Below, in pieces: positions 1-7,900 of a stretch of DNA of 9,924 nucleotides. The stretch's first letter is position 1. The number at the start of each line of letters is the position of its first letter. The stretch comes from Acidobacteriota bacterium. Its GTDB lineage: Bacteria; Acidobacteriota; Terriglobia; Terriglobales; Acidobacteriaceae. The stretch is from assembly GCA_023441255.1 (NCBI GenBank), contig JAEZPW010000213.1, positions 1 through 9,924 of the forward strand. Direction: 5' to 3'. A model generated the notes under the pieces. It was given only the letters and a program-made list of their open reading frames with translations, searched no databases and was not told the DNA's origin. The position numbers and the translations under genes were made by a program.

Positions 1-456
1 CTTCAGGACCGGCTTTACATCCACGCGCCACTGACGAAAGGCATTGTCTGACGTCAGGATGAGCTTGTCGTTGAGGTAAACCTCTGCGTAGCCATCGAGG
101 CCGTCGAAAACCATGTCGACGTTGCCGTGGGTCATCACGTCCGGAGCGACCTGGAAGGTGCTGCGGTACTCCCAGCCTGCGTTCTCGATCCACTGCAGCT
201 TGGCTTCATTCTCGCGGTAGAACGGGTCGGGGATGAGCTTATTCCTGAGCAGGTCGGTGTGGATCACACCCGGCACTTCGGCTGGTCTCCAGATAGCCGA
301 AGACGCCGCCGGTGATTCAACGTGCTGGCGGAACTCCCACCCTGAGGTGAGCGGAATGGACTGCTTGCCGGACTTCGTATCAGCGAAACATAAGGTGGAC
401 ATAAGAATGAAGGTGACGGCTGCGGCCAGTCGACAACCGGGGCGGTTGCGGTTCAT
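1..456 (-). CDS. Exported GH2 beta-mannosidase-like glycoside hydrolase, N-terminal part (runs off left edge)
   Basis: Reading leftward from the ATG at 456 gives 152 residues with no stop before the window edge, so this is only the N-terminal part of a protein that is usually about 800-900 residues. Residues 1-25 are a Sec-type signal peptide (basic MNRNRPGCR, a hydrophobic core, then CFA before D26). The mature start shows the jelly-roll sugar-binding domain of GH2 beta-mannosidases: GWEFRQ near 39-43, then PAEVPGVIHTDLL (58-70), IPDPFYRENE (75-84), a GWEYR block (94-98) and VFDGLDGYAEVYLN (116-129). Those last blocks are the family's usual 'DPF/REN/W/GWxY/GLD..A.V.LN' pattern. The enzyme is expected to remove terminal beta-mannose residues in the periplasm or outside the cell. 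The catalytic Glu pair lies beyond the edge and cannot be checked. A strong ribosome-binding site (GAGGGAGGAG, 458-467) lies just before the ATG and fixes the start. Other GH2 exo-glycosidases remain possible. Confidence 0.88.
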   Translation of the reverse strand, partial: MNRNRPGCRLAAAVTFILMSTLCFADTKSGKQSIPLTSGWEFRQHVESPAASSAIWRPAEVPGVIHTDLLRNKLIPDPFYRENEAKLQWIENAGWEYRSTFQVAPDVMTHGNVDMVFDGLDGYAEVYLNDKLILTSDNAFRQWRVDVKPVLK

Positions 457-457
457 G

Positions 458-467
458 CTCCTCCCTC
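458..467 (-). promoter_or_regulatory. Strong ribosome-binding site of the GH2 gene
   Basis: On the minus strand GAGGGAGGAG lies one base before the ATG at 456; the GGAGG core sits a few bases upstream of the start. It is a near-perfect Shine-Dalgarno match and supports the chosen start. Confidence 0.75.
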
Positions 468-491
468 AACTTGCAGATGAGTGTCGCCTGA

Positions 492-520
492 ATGATAGTT
501 CTTCCCGCAGCTCTGAACAA
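492..520 (-). promoter_or_regulatory. Candidate sigma70-type promoter for the GH2 gene
   Basis: On the minus strand TTGTTC (515-520) and TATCAT (492-497) are separated by exactly 17 bases. The -10 matches the consensus at 5 of 6 positions; the -35 keeps only TTG. A transcript would begin near 485 and give a leader of about 30 nt that contains the strong ribosome-binding site. This is a consensus match only. I found no comparably good promoter for the divergent isomerase gene in the rest of the 457-690 interval. Confidence 0.4.
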
Positions 521-690
521 CAATGAGCGGAAAGCGACACGGCGGCACAGCGCGAATGGGAGAGTGTGGGCGCTCAGATTGATGTTTCACGTTGTACACA
601 CGTCTGTTATCGTGCCGTCTCAGGAACGCTTACGCCGGAAGGACAGGTCGAAGTACCCGGCGCAGCCTTGTTAAGAAAGGTAATGACATC

Positions 691-1536
691 ATGAACCGGC
701 GTGAATTCGTTACATCTTCTGTTGCGGTCGCGGCCCTTCTCGCGGCGAAAAAGCTGAACGCGGCGGGAAAACCGCATGCGATCGGGTTGCAGGCGTACAC
801 CGTCCGGGATCAAGCCGAAAAGGACCTGCCGGCCACGCTCGCAGCCCTGCATAAGATCGGATACCAGGAGATCGAACTCTACTGGAACCTGTATACGCAT
901 CCAGCGGCCGAATTGAAACGCATGCTGGCGGACAACGGCCTGAGTGCGCCGAGCGGGCACTTGGACTACGACGGACTGGACACGAAGCTCGAATACGCGC
1001 GAGAGATGGGGTTTAAGTATGCGGTTTGCCCCATGCTGCCCAAGTCGATGTGGAATTCGCTGGACGACTTCAAGCGGGCCGCCGATCAGTTCAACGTCTG
1101 GGGCGAGAAGGTACAGCGGCTGGGTATGCAATTTGGATTTCACAACCACAACTACGAATTCAAGCGATTCGGCGACACCACTGGGTTCGAGACACTGGTT
1201 GCCCGCACTGACCCCAAGCTGGTGTGCTTCGAGATCGATTGCTACTGGATTACGCAGGCCGGTCGAGACCCGGTGAAAGTTTTGAACGATCTTGGTAAGC
1301 GGGTCCGCCTGATCCACGTAAAAGACCGCAAGCCCGGATTCCCCGCGTCGCAAGAACTGGCGCCCTCGGCGGAGCACTTCACGGAAGTTGGAACGGGTTC
1401 TATCGATTACAAGGCTGTATTGGCCGCCGCGGAACATATCGGGGTTGAGCATTACTTCGTGGAGCAGGATTCAACCAGCATTCCGCCATTGGAATCCCTC
1501 GCAATTAGCTATCGGAATCTAAGAAAACTCATTTAG
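691..1536 (+). CDS. Exported sugar phosphate isomerase/epimerase-like TIM-barrel protein
   Basis: The protein has 281 residues. The fold is the xylose-isomerase-like / AP endonuclease 2 TIM barrel used by sugar isomerases and epimerases such as IolE- and Hyi-like proteins. Expected metal and substrate ligands are visible: E60 or E62 (QEIELY), H151 and H153 (FHNHN), E181/D183 (EIDCYW), H209 (HVKD) and E258 (VEQD). Barrel landmarks GLQAYTVRD (32-40) and EVGTGSIDY are typical of the Acidobacteria/Bacteroidetes group. The N-terminus MNRREFVTSSVAVAALLAA is a twin-arginine-like export signal, so the mature protein probably works outside the cytoplasm. I chose the ATG at 691 because it begins this signal and has AAGAAAGG ten bases upstream; the frame is open further 5' (a TTG at 592) but that adds sequence unlike the family. 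It is divergent from the GH2 gene, which suggests a shared role in sugar use. The substrate cannot be read from the sequence. Confidence 0.87.
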   Translation: MNRREFVTSSVAVAALLAAKKLNAAGKPHAIGLQAYTVRDQAEKDLPATLAALHKIGYQEIELYWNLYTHPAAELKRMLADNGLSAPSGHLDYDGLDTKLEYAREMGFKYAVCPMLPKSMWNSLDDFKRAADQFNVWGEKVQRLGMQFGFHNHNYEFKRFGDTTGFETLVARTDPKLVCFEIDCYWITQAGRDPVKVLNDLGKRVRLIHVKDRKPGFPASQELAPSAEHFTEVGTGSIDYKAVLAAAEHIGVEHYFVEQDSTSIPPLESLAISYRNLRKLI

Positions 1537-1548
1537 TGCAAGAAAACA

Positions 1549-1588
1549 GGCGGCTGAGCGCATTGCGAACGCAATGAGTTCAGCCGCC
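1549..1588. terminator. Strong hairpin terminator between convergent genes
   Basis: GGCGGCTGA (1549-1557) pairs perfectly with TCAGCCGCC (1580-1588). Inside it CATTGC pairs with GCAATG around a GAAC loop. The three bases between the two arms give one G-U pair, one C-G pair and one G-A mismatch, so the stem is close to 18 pairs long. It lies 12 nt after the isomerase stop and 26 nt after the propeller-gene stop. On the minus strand it is followed by TGTTTTCTT, so it should be an intrinsic terminator for the propeller gene. The plus side has only ATTTGCTG after it, so termination of the isomerase transcript is less certain. Confidence 0.78.
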
Positions 1589-1614
1589 ATTTGCTGTCGA
1601 TGAGTACTCGAATT

Positions 1615-2619
1615 TCATTTCGTCGGCTTATCGGCCCCGATCTCGTAGCTGACGAAGGCGAACTTCTTTGAATCGGGTGACCAGGAGTTCACGTTAATCG
1701 TTCCCTGGCCGCCGAAGATGTTGGCAAGAACCTCCGGTTTCGCGGCGTTGAACGTTTCGCCCGGCAGCGGCATGATTCGAAGCGCGACATTCATGCGACC
1801 GTCGTGTCCTTTCGTCCCGTGCGGGAACGACAAAAAGACCATCCACTTGCCGTCAGGCGAAGGATGAGGGAACCAGTCTTCCCACTCGTCGGTGGTGATC
1901 CACTCGGCTTTCGCATCATTTTCTCCAGCACCGTCGGCAGGGAAGCGCCAGATATCCCAACCGCCGGAGCGGTCTGAGTTGATGTAGATCCACTTGCCGT
2001 CTGGGCTGTAGTCCGGGCCGTCGTCGTAGCTGGGGGCAGATGTGAGCCGCTGCTCTTCTCCACCCTTAAGCGGCACGCGGAAGATGTTGAAGTGTCCGTC
2101 GCGCTGCGCGACGTACGCCAGCCATTGTCCGTCGGGCGACCAGCCATGCCAGTAGCTCGGCGCCTTTGGGGTCAGCAGGCGAGGTGCTGTGCCGTCCACG
2201 TTGGCTACGAAGACCTGCGAGGCGGGAGAAGAGGGCGTGCTCGCGGAAAAGGCGAGCAGTTTGCCGTCGGGCGAGATTCCGTGGTCGTTGTTGCAGTTGT
2301 ATGTGGCGTCAAGCTGAATGAGTTCCGGCACGGGGGGATTCGCAGACAGCGAAAAGCGATATATTCGTCCGCCTGAGTTAGCCAAAAGATACTTGCCATC
2401 AGGCGACCAGTTGACAGACTCGAAGAGTCCATCGGCCGTGTACAGTATGCGCACAGCGCGCTGGTCGAGATCGTAAACGGAAATGTGACTTCGGATCGCC
2501 GGCTTCAAAGGGGCGTTTGCTCCTGATACGTTCTTTTGTTGTGCCACGGCAGGCAACGTGAAAAGGCCGGAGAAGAATATAGCGGCTATGGACAGTAAGG
2601 TATGCCGTCGCTGTTTCAT
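1615..2619 (-). CDS. Secreted PD40 (TolB-like) beta-propeller protein
   Basis: The protein has 334 residues. Residues 1-26 are a Sec signal peptide (MKQRRH, hydrophobic core, LPAVA then QQ). The rest is a run of six WD40-like PD40 repeats, each marked by SPDG: near residues 72, 116, 161, 205, 254 and a final SPDS at 314. The first four are 44-45 residues apart and the later ones are longer. Blade sequences such as SPDGKWIYINSDRSGGWDIW are typical of TolB-like propellers. It lacks the N-terminal TolB domain and any peptidase domain, so it is not the Tol-Pal TolB and not a DPP4-type enzyme. It is most likely a periplasmic binding or scaffolding propeller; no catalytic role can be assigned. GGAG sits a few bases before the ATG. 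It lies 67 nt downstream of the glycoside hydrolase gene on the same strand and may be co-transcribed with it. The hairpin at 1549-1588 ends the unit. Confidence 0.85.
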   Translation of the reverse strand: MKQRRHTLLSIAAIFFSGLFTLPAVAQQKNVSGANAPLKPAIRSHISVYDLDQRAVRILYTADGLFESVNWSPDGKYLLANSGGRIYRFSLSANPPVPELIQLDATYNCNNDHGISPDGKLLAFSASTPSSPASQVFVANVDGTAPRLLTPKAPSYWHGWSPDGQWLAYVAQRDGHFNIFRVPLKGGEEQRLTSAPSYDDGPDYSPDGKWIYINSDRSGGWDIWRFPADGAGENDAKAEWITTDEWEDWFPHPSPDGKWMVFLSFPHGTKGHDGRMNVALRIMPLPGETFNAAKPEVLANIFGGQGTINVNSWSPDSKKFAFVSYEIGADKPTK

Positions 2620-2686
2620 CTAGGCTCCAGTGCTACTGAAACGCCATTCTATTCTGCTCCACGCGATTTGCGAACATCGGCGATGT

Positions 2687-4150
2687 TCAGGGACCAGTGC
2701 GCTGCGCAGGCCTAGTTTGGACGCGGCGCGCGCACGTCACTTCAGCAATGAAGACTTGATCACCGGTGAGATCCACGGGTTCCAACATCGGTGTGCGCTG
2801 TGTGCTGATCTTTTTCCCGGTGGCATCGAAGGTGTTGATCGTCTCGGCCTTGCAGGGTAGGGCCAAGCGAAGGCGCTCACCGCGGCGGTCGCGTTCCATG
2901 CCGGAGTGAACTGCGACCTCGGAGTACGTTGAGCTGCGAAGCCAGCCAGCAATGACGATCTTTCCGTCCTTGCGTTCGATTGTGCGCACTGTGGCGAGGG
3001 AGCCGACTGGCGTTGAGGCTTCGACGAGCCGGACGGGTTGTGAAAAAAGCGAATTGAAGAACCGAAGAGCGTAAAAAGCCGGCTTCTTCTTGCCGTTTAC
3101 GAAAGTGAGGCCAAGGTGATGATGAACTTTGTCAGACGGCATACGGACGTCATCTTCGCGAAAGTCGTCGATGCGGTACCATCCGGCGAGGCTCACGTGT
3201 CCCGACCCTAGCGTCATCACGAAAGACTTGAATAAAAAATCGGCTGTGTATCGAGGCGTGTGCTCGTAATTGTAGAAAACGTTCGTGCCCCAGAGCGAGG
3301 CGTGGCTGGGTTCAAAGCGGTAGTCGGCGTAACCCATTTCGTTCAGCCAGAGCGCACGACCAGAGCGTCGCGCGTTGGCACCCATGTCATTGATCCAGTT
3401 CCCGAAGACTGTCTCTGCGCGTTCCTCATGCCATGATTCGGGATATGCATGCAGCGCGAGAACATCCACATATTGTTCGAGGTGGTAACGCGAGATAAGA
3501 ACATCGAAAAAGCTGCCAGGGCCGTGGCTCATACCGCCGAGCACCAGTACATCTTCCGGCGCGGCTTCGCGCACGGCTTTGGCGCCCAGAATCACGGTTG
3601 CGGCGAACTCGTCGGGTGAACCGTCCCAGTATTCCTTGTTGTCAGGCTCGTTCCAAAGTTCCCAGTGGCGGATTTTGCCGCGGTAACGCGTTGCAAGCAT
3701 TCGCATGACAGTGGCGTAGGCGGCGGGGTCTCGAGGAGGGTGTTTCCAGAAGCCGTCTTCTTCGCCAGCAGCCCACTTGGGCGTGTAGGCGACGTAAGGA
3801 ATCAGCTCGATCCCGGCCCGCCAAGCCTGTTCTACCAGCGTGTCCCAGAACTGAAGGTTGTAAGTTCCTTGTTGCGGCTCTATCCCGTTCCAACTGAAGG
3901 CGCAGCGAAGATATCGTACGCCAGCTTCGCGGGCGATATGGAGGTGTCGGCGAATGCGTGCTACGGAATCTTTGCCGTCGAAATAGTCGTCGCCAATGGC
4001 CGTGTGCATTTGGAAGTAACCGTGTGCGTCTGGCGCAGGTCCGGCGTGAGCGGCTGGGCTGGAAATGGGCGCAAGGACCTGTGCAACACATGAGGCGGCG
4101 CAAACGGCCACAACCAGGAAAAGGCGCAATGCGCGAAGCGGAGCATCCAT
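2687..4150 (-). CDS. Secreted clan GH-A glycoside hydrolase (GH39-like)
   Basis: From the ATG at 4150 the product has 487 residues. Residues 1-23 form a signal peptide (MDAPLRALRLFLVVAVC..., cleavage likely after SCVA). A TIM barrel follows: FSWNGIEP near 86-92, then ELWNEPDN with the predicted acid/base E168, LHAYPESW near 233-240, and LWLNEMGYADY with the predicted nucleophile E271. The Glu pair about 100 residues apart, with NEP at the first, is the clan GH-A pattern, and the spacing fits GH39-like enzymes best. Residues from about 370 on form a separate all-beta C-terminal domain. The substrate is unknown. The frame is open back to a TTG at 4174, but that would place extra residues before the signal peptide. 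A TATACT box on the minus strand (4174-4179) overlaps the TTG and could be the -10 of its own promoter; no clear -35 or Shine-Dalgarno was found. It starts 100 nt after the PPTase gene ends. Confidence 0.83.
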   Translation of the reverse strand: MDAPLRALRLFLVVAVCAASCVAQVLAPISSPAAHAGPAPDAHGYFQMHTAIGDDYFDGKDSVARIRRHLHIAREAGVRYLRCAFSWNGIEPQQGTYNLQFWDTLVEQAWRAGIELIPYVAYTPKWAAGEEDGFWKHPPRDPAAYATVMRMLATRYRGKIRHWELWNEPDNKEYWDGSPDEFAATVILGAKAVREAAPEDVLVLGGMSHGPGSFFDVLISRYHLEQYVDVLALHAYPESWHEERAETVFGNWINDMGANARRSGRALWLNEMGYADYRFEPSHASLWGTNVFYNYEHTPRYTADFLFKSFVMTLGSGHVSLAGWYRIDDFREDDVRMPSDKVHHHLGLTFVNGKKKPAFYALRFFNSLFSQPVRLVEASTPVGSLATVRTIERKDGKIVIAGWLRSSTYSEVAVHSGMERDRRGERLRLALPCKAETINTFDATGKKISTQRTPMLEPVDLTGDQVFIAEVTCARRVQTRPAQRTGP

Positions 4151-4250
4151 AGAATAAGGAGAGTGTTTCCGCAAGTATATGGGACAAAGAGGGAGGAATC
4201 TGCCGCTCGGGTGCTTTCAGACTGCGCCTGAGGTGTTCAGGGGAGAGTAA

Positions 4251-4976
4251 TCAGGCGATCAACCGGGCGGATCCCGGCTCCGATCTCAGCGCAACCGGGG
4301 AAAGCGGCGCGGGTAGCGCCAGCACGGTTCTGATGAAATCGCCTGCGAACTGCCACCACCCATGGAACATCGGTTGTCCTGCTGGCCTGACCAGTAAGGG
4401 GTGCCAGCGGTCTATCGTGCATGATTGCATTGTGCGAAGCGATACGAGTTCAACCGATCGCGTATCGAGACGAAGTCCTTCCTGAAGCACCTTGAGAGCG
4501 CTTTCCTTGGCGCTCCAGATCAAGGTGACGATCTTCGGGCGTTCAGCCGCTACGGTGGAGCACACGACGGCGTGTTCGTCGGCAGTAAAGAAGTCGGCGG
4601 CGAACGAATCGCTGCGGGCCTCGATAAACTCCAGGTCGCAACCCAACCTGGCGTCGGGCGGGCCGAGGATGCAAAGGGCGGTTTCGCGGCAATGGCTCAG
4701 GGATAGGGAAACGGGTAACAGTCGATTGTCGAGGAACAGTTGCGGTGCGCCTGAGGGTTGAGGGTGCACTTCAATAGACGCAAGCGTTGCTGTATCGGAA
4801 GGCAAACCCAGGTAGGTGGAAGCAGCTAACTTCGCGGTCCAGCGCCCGACACGCCAATCTGCGCGGCGCTTCGGGAATCGTAAGGCACGAAGGCGAACCA
4901 TTTCCGTCGCACTCAGCCAACCCTCGTGCGAGGGGATGTCCGCCTCCGTTTGTTCGAGCCAGTAGACTTCCGTCAT
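4251..4976 (-). CDS. Sfp-type 4'-phosphopantetheinyl transferase
   Basis: From the ATG at 4976 the product has 241 residues, a normal size for the Sfp/Gsp class. It moves 4'-phosphopantetheine from CoA to carrier proteins in the cytoplasm. Class motifs are in order: a basic RRADWRVGRW segment (37-46), which in Sfp-type enzymes lies in the CoA-binding N-terminal half, SLSLSH (90-95), GCDLE with metal ligands D114 and E116, FFTADEH (129-135), and WSAKES..K with K157, E158 and K162. All key residues are present, so the enzyme should be active. The ATG lies 17 nt after the stop of the megasynthase gene, with AAGGGA in the gap. A TTG at 4997 overlapping the upstream stop would add seven residues but has no ribosome-binding site. 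The tight spacing suggests one operon and that the neighbouring carrier domains are its clients. Those carriers have Thr at the attachment position, so its target range is of interest. Confidence 0.92.
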   Translation of the reverse strand: MTEVYWLEQTEADIPSHEGWLSATEMVRLRALRFPKRRADWRVGRWTAKLAASTYLGLPSDTATLASIEVHPQPSGAPQLFLDNRLLPVSLSLSHCRETALCILGPPDARLGCDLEFIEARSDSFAADFFTADEHAVVCSTVAAERPKIVTLIWSAKESALKVLQEGLRLDTRSVELVSLRTMQSCTIDRWHPLLVRPAGQPMFHGWWQFAGDFIRTVLALPAPLSPVALRSEPGSARLIA

Positions 4977-4993
4977 GGGCCGTTGGTTTCCCT

Positions 4994-7900
4994 TCAATCA
5001 GCCGCAGCTACCTGCAATGCTTTCAGGCCAGTATTGTCAACCGTCGTAGGAAGCGTCGCAGTGCGATAGCCCTGCATTTCGAGGTAAACGTTGCCGGACG
5101 CGTCTACAACCTCGGTATCGAAGCTTCCTGCCTCAGGGTCGGGTGTCGCAATGCAGTACAACGACGTACCTGCTGCCTCCTCGATGTTTCGAACGAACCT
5201 GATCCATTCGATTTTGTGCGGCAAGCCGAATCGCCCTTCCACCGCGATCTCCCACAGGCCTGCGGTTTGCAGGCATAGTTCAATCGTTCGCGGCGAAATC
5301 GTCGTTGGCTTGTCCGGCGGAAGATGATTGCTGGGTAGTGTGCCGGCCATTTCCGCTATCACTCGGTGGCCGTCCCGCCAACCACGGCGTAATACCTGGT
5401 AGGCCGGGCCGTGGAAGTAGATCTTGTAGATGTCACCCGCATCGCTCACGGCGACGGAAGGGACCTCGACGTGCGACGAGCGGGAGCTCTCCTTGGGCAC
5501 TTTCTTCGTCAGTCGAACGCGTGCTGTAAAGTGCGTGGTTACCTGCGCTTCTGCATGATTTGGCAGCTTGCGCTCACCGATGAGGCGGCAGTTTGCAACG
5601 ATATTCTCGCCGTCAGGCTCGAAAGTCGCCGCAAGTGTGAGTGTCCGCGGCTCGTTTCTGTAGAACTTGAACGGCGCCATCAGGTTTACATCTTCCAATG
5701 CCTCAACGCGCCATCCGGGAATCATGCAGCAAGCAATCTCGGCGAAAGCCTCCATGCCCATCACGCCCGGCAGCACGGGTGTGCCATCGATCTGGTGGTC
5801 ATAGAGGAATGGCTGCTGTTTGGGGTCGAGGGTGGTCTCGACCGTCAGTCCGTTATGGATGCCCATTGAAATCACACTGCCGGTCATCGGTCCAAACTGC
5901 GTCTGGGTGAAAGAGCCGGGGTCAATGCCTCCTTGTGGGTCCCATTCGTTCAACATCACGCCCAAGCGCTGCCCGATGACGATCTCTCCTCGAGTGCTTC
6001 CAGTGGTGAGTTCGCGTCGGATGATCGGTATTCCGGCGTCCGGGGGAAGCATGTCTATGCCCGCGAGCTCCATCATCTTGGGAATGGAACCGCGGGTAGC
6101 CATTCCGATGCCGCCCCAGGCGGTCCAGTCGATCACAATACCCCGCGTGGACGGTCGGGTCGTGCGGAAGCTCGAGGCGAACTTGCAAAGCAGGTCATTG
6201 GCCGAGCTATAGTCGGCCTGACCGGCGTTGCCGAACCGTCCGGCTATGGAACTGAACGCGACCATCGCGGCTAGAGGCATGTTGCCGATTGCGTGCAGCA
6301 GGTTGAACCAGCCATCCGCTTTCACATCGAAAACAAGATCGAATTCGCGAGGATCCTTGTCGGGAAGGAAGTGGCTCCGTTCGAGTCCTGCGGCGTGCAG
6401 AAGAACATCGATGTGACCACTGCGTTCGCGGACCGTGTCGATGATCCTGGCGACTGCTGCTGTGTCCGTGAGATTTACGCTGAAGTAGTGCGGTGTGCCG
6501 CCGGCGTCGCGCACGGCATTGATCGCCGTCAGTGCGGCGTGCGCACGCTCGAGGGCCGCAAGTTCTTTTTCGACCAGCGCCGGAGTTGCTCGTTGACCGC
6601 GTTCCTGGATGCGTTTGAACAGGTCACGCTTGAGGCCGTCCTTGTCACGGATGAAGCGCTGAATGTCGGGATTGTTCGGGTCCGGTTCCGGGACGAGATC
6701 AAGCAGGTAGAACGTGCCGCCCGAAGCAGAGGCCAAGTCTGTGGTGATGGCTGAAACGATGCTTCCCGCAGCTCCGGTCACGACGAAAACGCTGCTTTCG
6801 TCCAGCACGAGCCCGGGCTGGCCATCAGCTGCAGACTTCTCCTGCAAGCCGACAGTCCAGCGCAGCTCATCCTTGTAGCCGATCTCCACGGCAGCGTTAT
6901 CGTGCAGCGTCTCGTTCATGAGGTGCTGGGTCACGGCGCTGACGTCGCATTCTGTCGTGAAGTCCACGGCCTTGACTAGCGCCTCAGGGCGTTCGCGCTT
7001 GTACGTTTTGGTGAAACCAACGACAGCGCCGCCCATCGGGGCCGTGGCTCCGGCGGGATCGTAGCCGTGTTGCCCGCCAAGGCGCGTTGCCGAAACAAGG
7101 AATGTCCCTGGGGTCGCGATCTGTTCGTAGAGATTGCGCATGAAGGCGTAGAGAAGCGTCAGACGAAGGCGCACAGCCTCATGCCATGCCGAGATGTCCA
7201 TAGCTGAAACGGCGTCCTCGACATCAAGAGCGGGGAGCCAGTAGACGCCGTGAATTGGTCCTGTTGAGAGCCATGATTTCGCCACGTCAGCGACCTTGGT
7301 TGGGTCGAGCGTGCGGTCAATCGCGATTACCTCCACTCCCATCTGCTGCAAGGCCTCCGTGAGGGCCGCCGCCACTCCGTTCTCGTCCGGCATGATGACG
7401 ACGCGGGTACCAGGGCCCAGTTTCACGCCGGTCTGCTTGCAGAAGTTCAGAGGCGGTCGCAGTACCGGAACGGGCACGCGACGCGGGATGCTGTCAGCGG
7501 CATCGTACGATCGCAACTCGCGAGTACGTGTGACCAGCTTCGGCCCCCCGGGCCGGGGCGAGGCCTCGATTGGGCTCGCTTCGACCGCTGGAGTTGCCAC
7601 GTTCGATCCGTGAGAGAGCGTTGGCTGTGCCCCGGCGCGTCGCTCACACGCGAACCGGATTACGTGCGCCAGAGTTGGGAAATCGCGAAGTTTTAGGCTT
7701 TCGTCTCTCGGGATAGCGAATAGAGCGCGAACAGACGCGAAGACCTCGGCCTGCTTAACGGTGTCGACGCCCAGATCCGCCTCCAGGTCGAGATCGAGAT
7801 CGAGCATGTCTTTCGGGTACCCCGTCTTCTCGGCTACGAGGTCGAGAACCTTTTCTTTCACTTCGTCGTCAGTGACGGTTGCAGCGTGTTGTGTTGCTGT

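Noticed and set aside
589..603. ACGT-N7-ACGT inverted repeat around TGTACA upstream of the isomerase gene, as an operator
   Set aside because: The half-sites are only four bases, the inner bases do not match, and no regulator gene is in view; it is expected by chance in GC-rich DNA.
607..1452. A 281-residue minus-strand frame opposite the isomerase gene
   Set aside because: It is a codon-bias shadow of a well-recognised protein; the translation has no family motifs.
2672..2688. GAACATC-GGC-GATGTTC hairpin at the end of the glycoside hydrolase gene as a terminator
   Set aside because: It overlaps the stop codon, has a short stem and has no U-tract on the minus strand; read-through into the propeller gene seems more likely.
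4225..4257. CGCCTGA ... TCAGGCG inverted repeat after the PPTase stop as a terminator
   Set aside because: The 7-bp arms are 19 bases apart and compete with a shorter CCTGA/TCAGG pairing; no U-tract follows.
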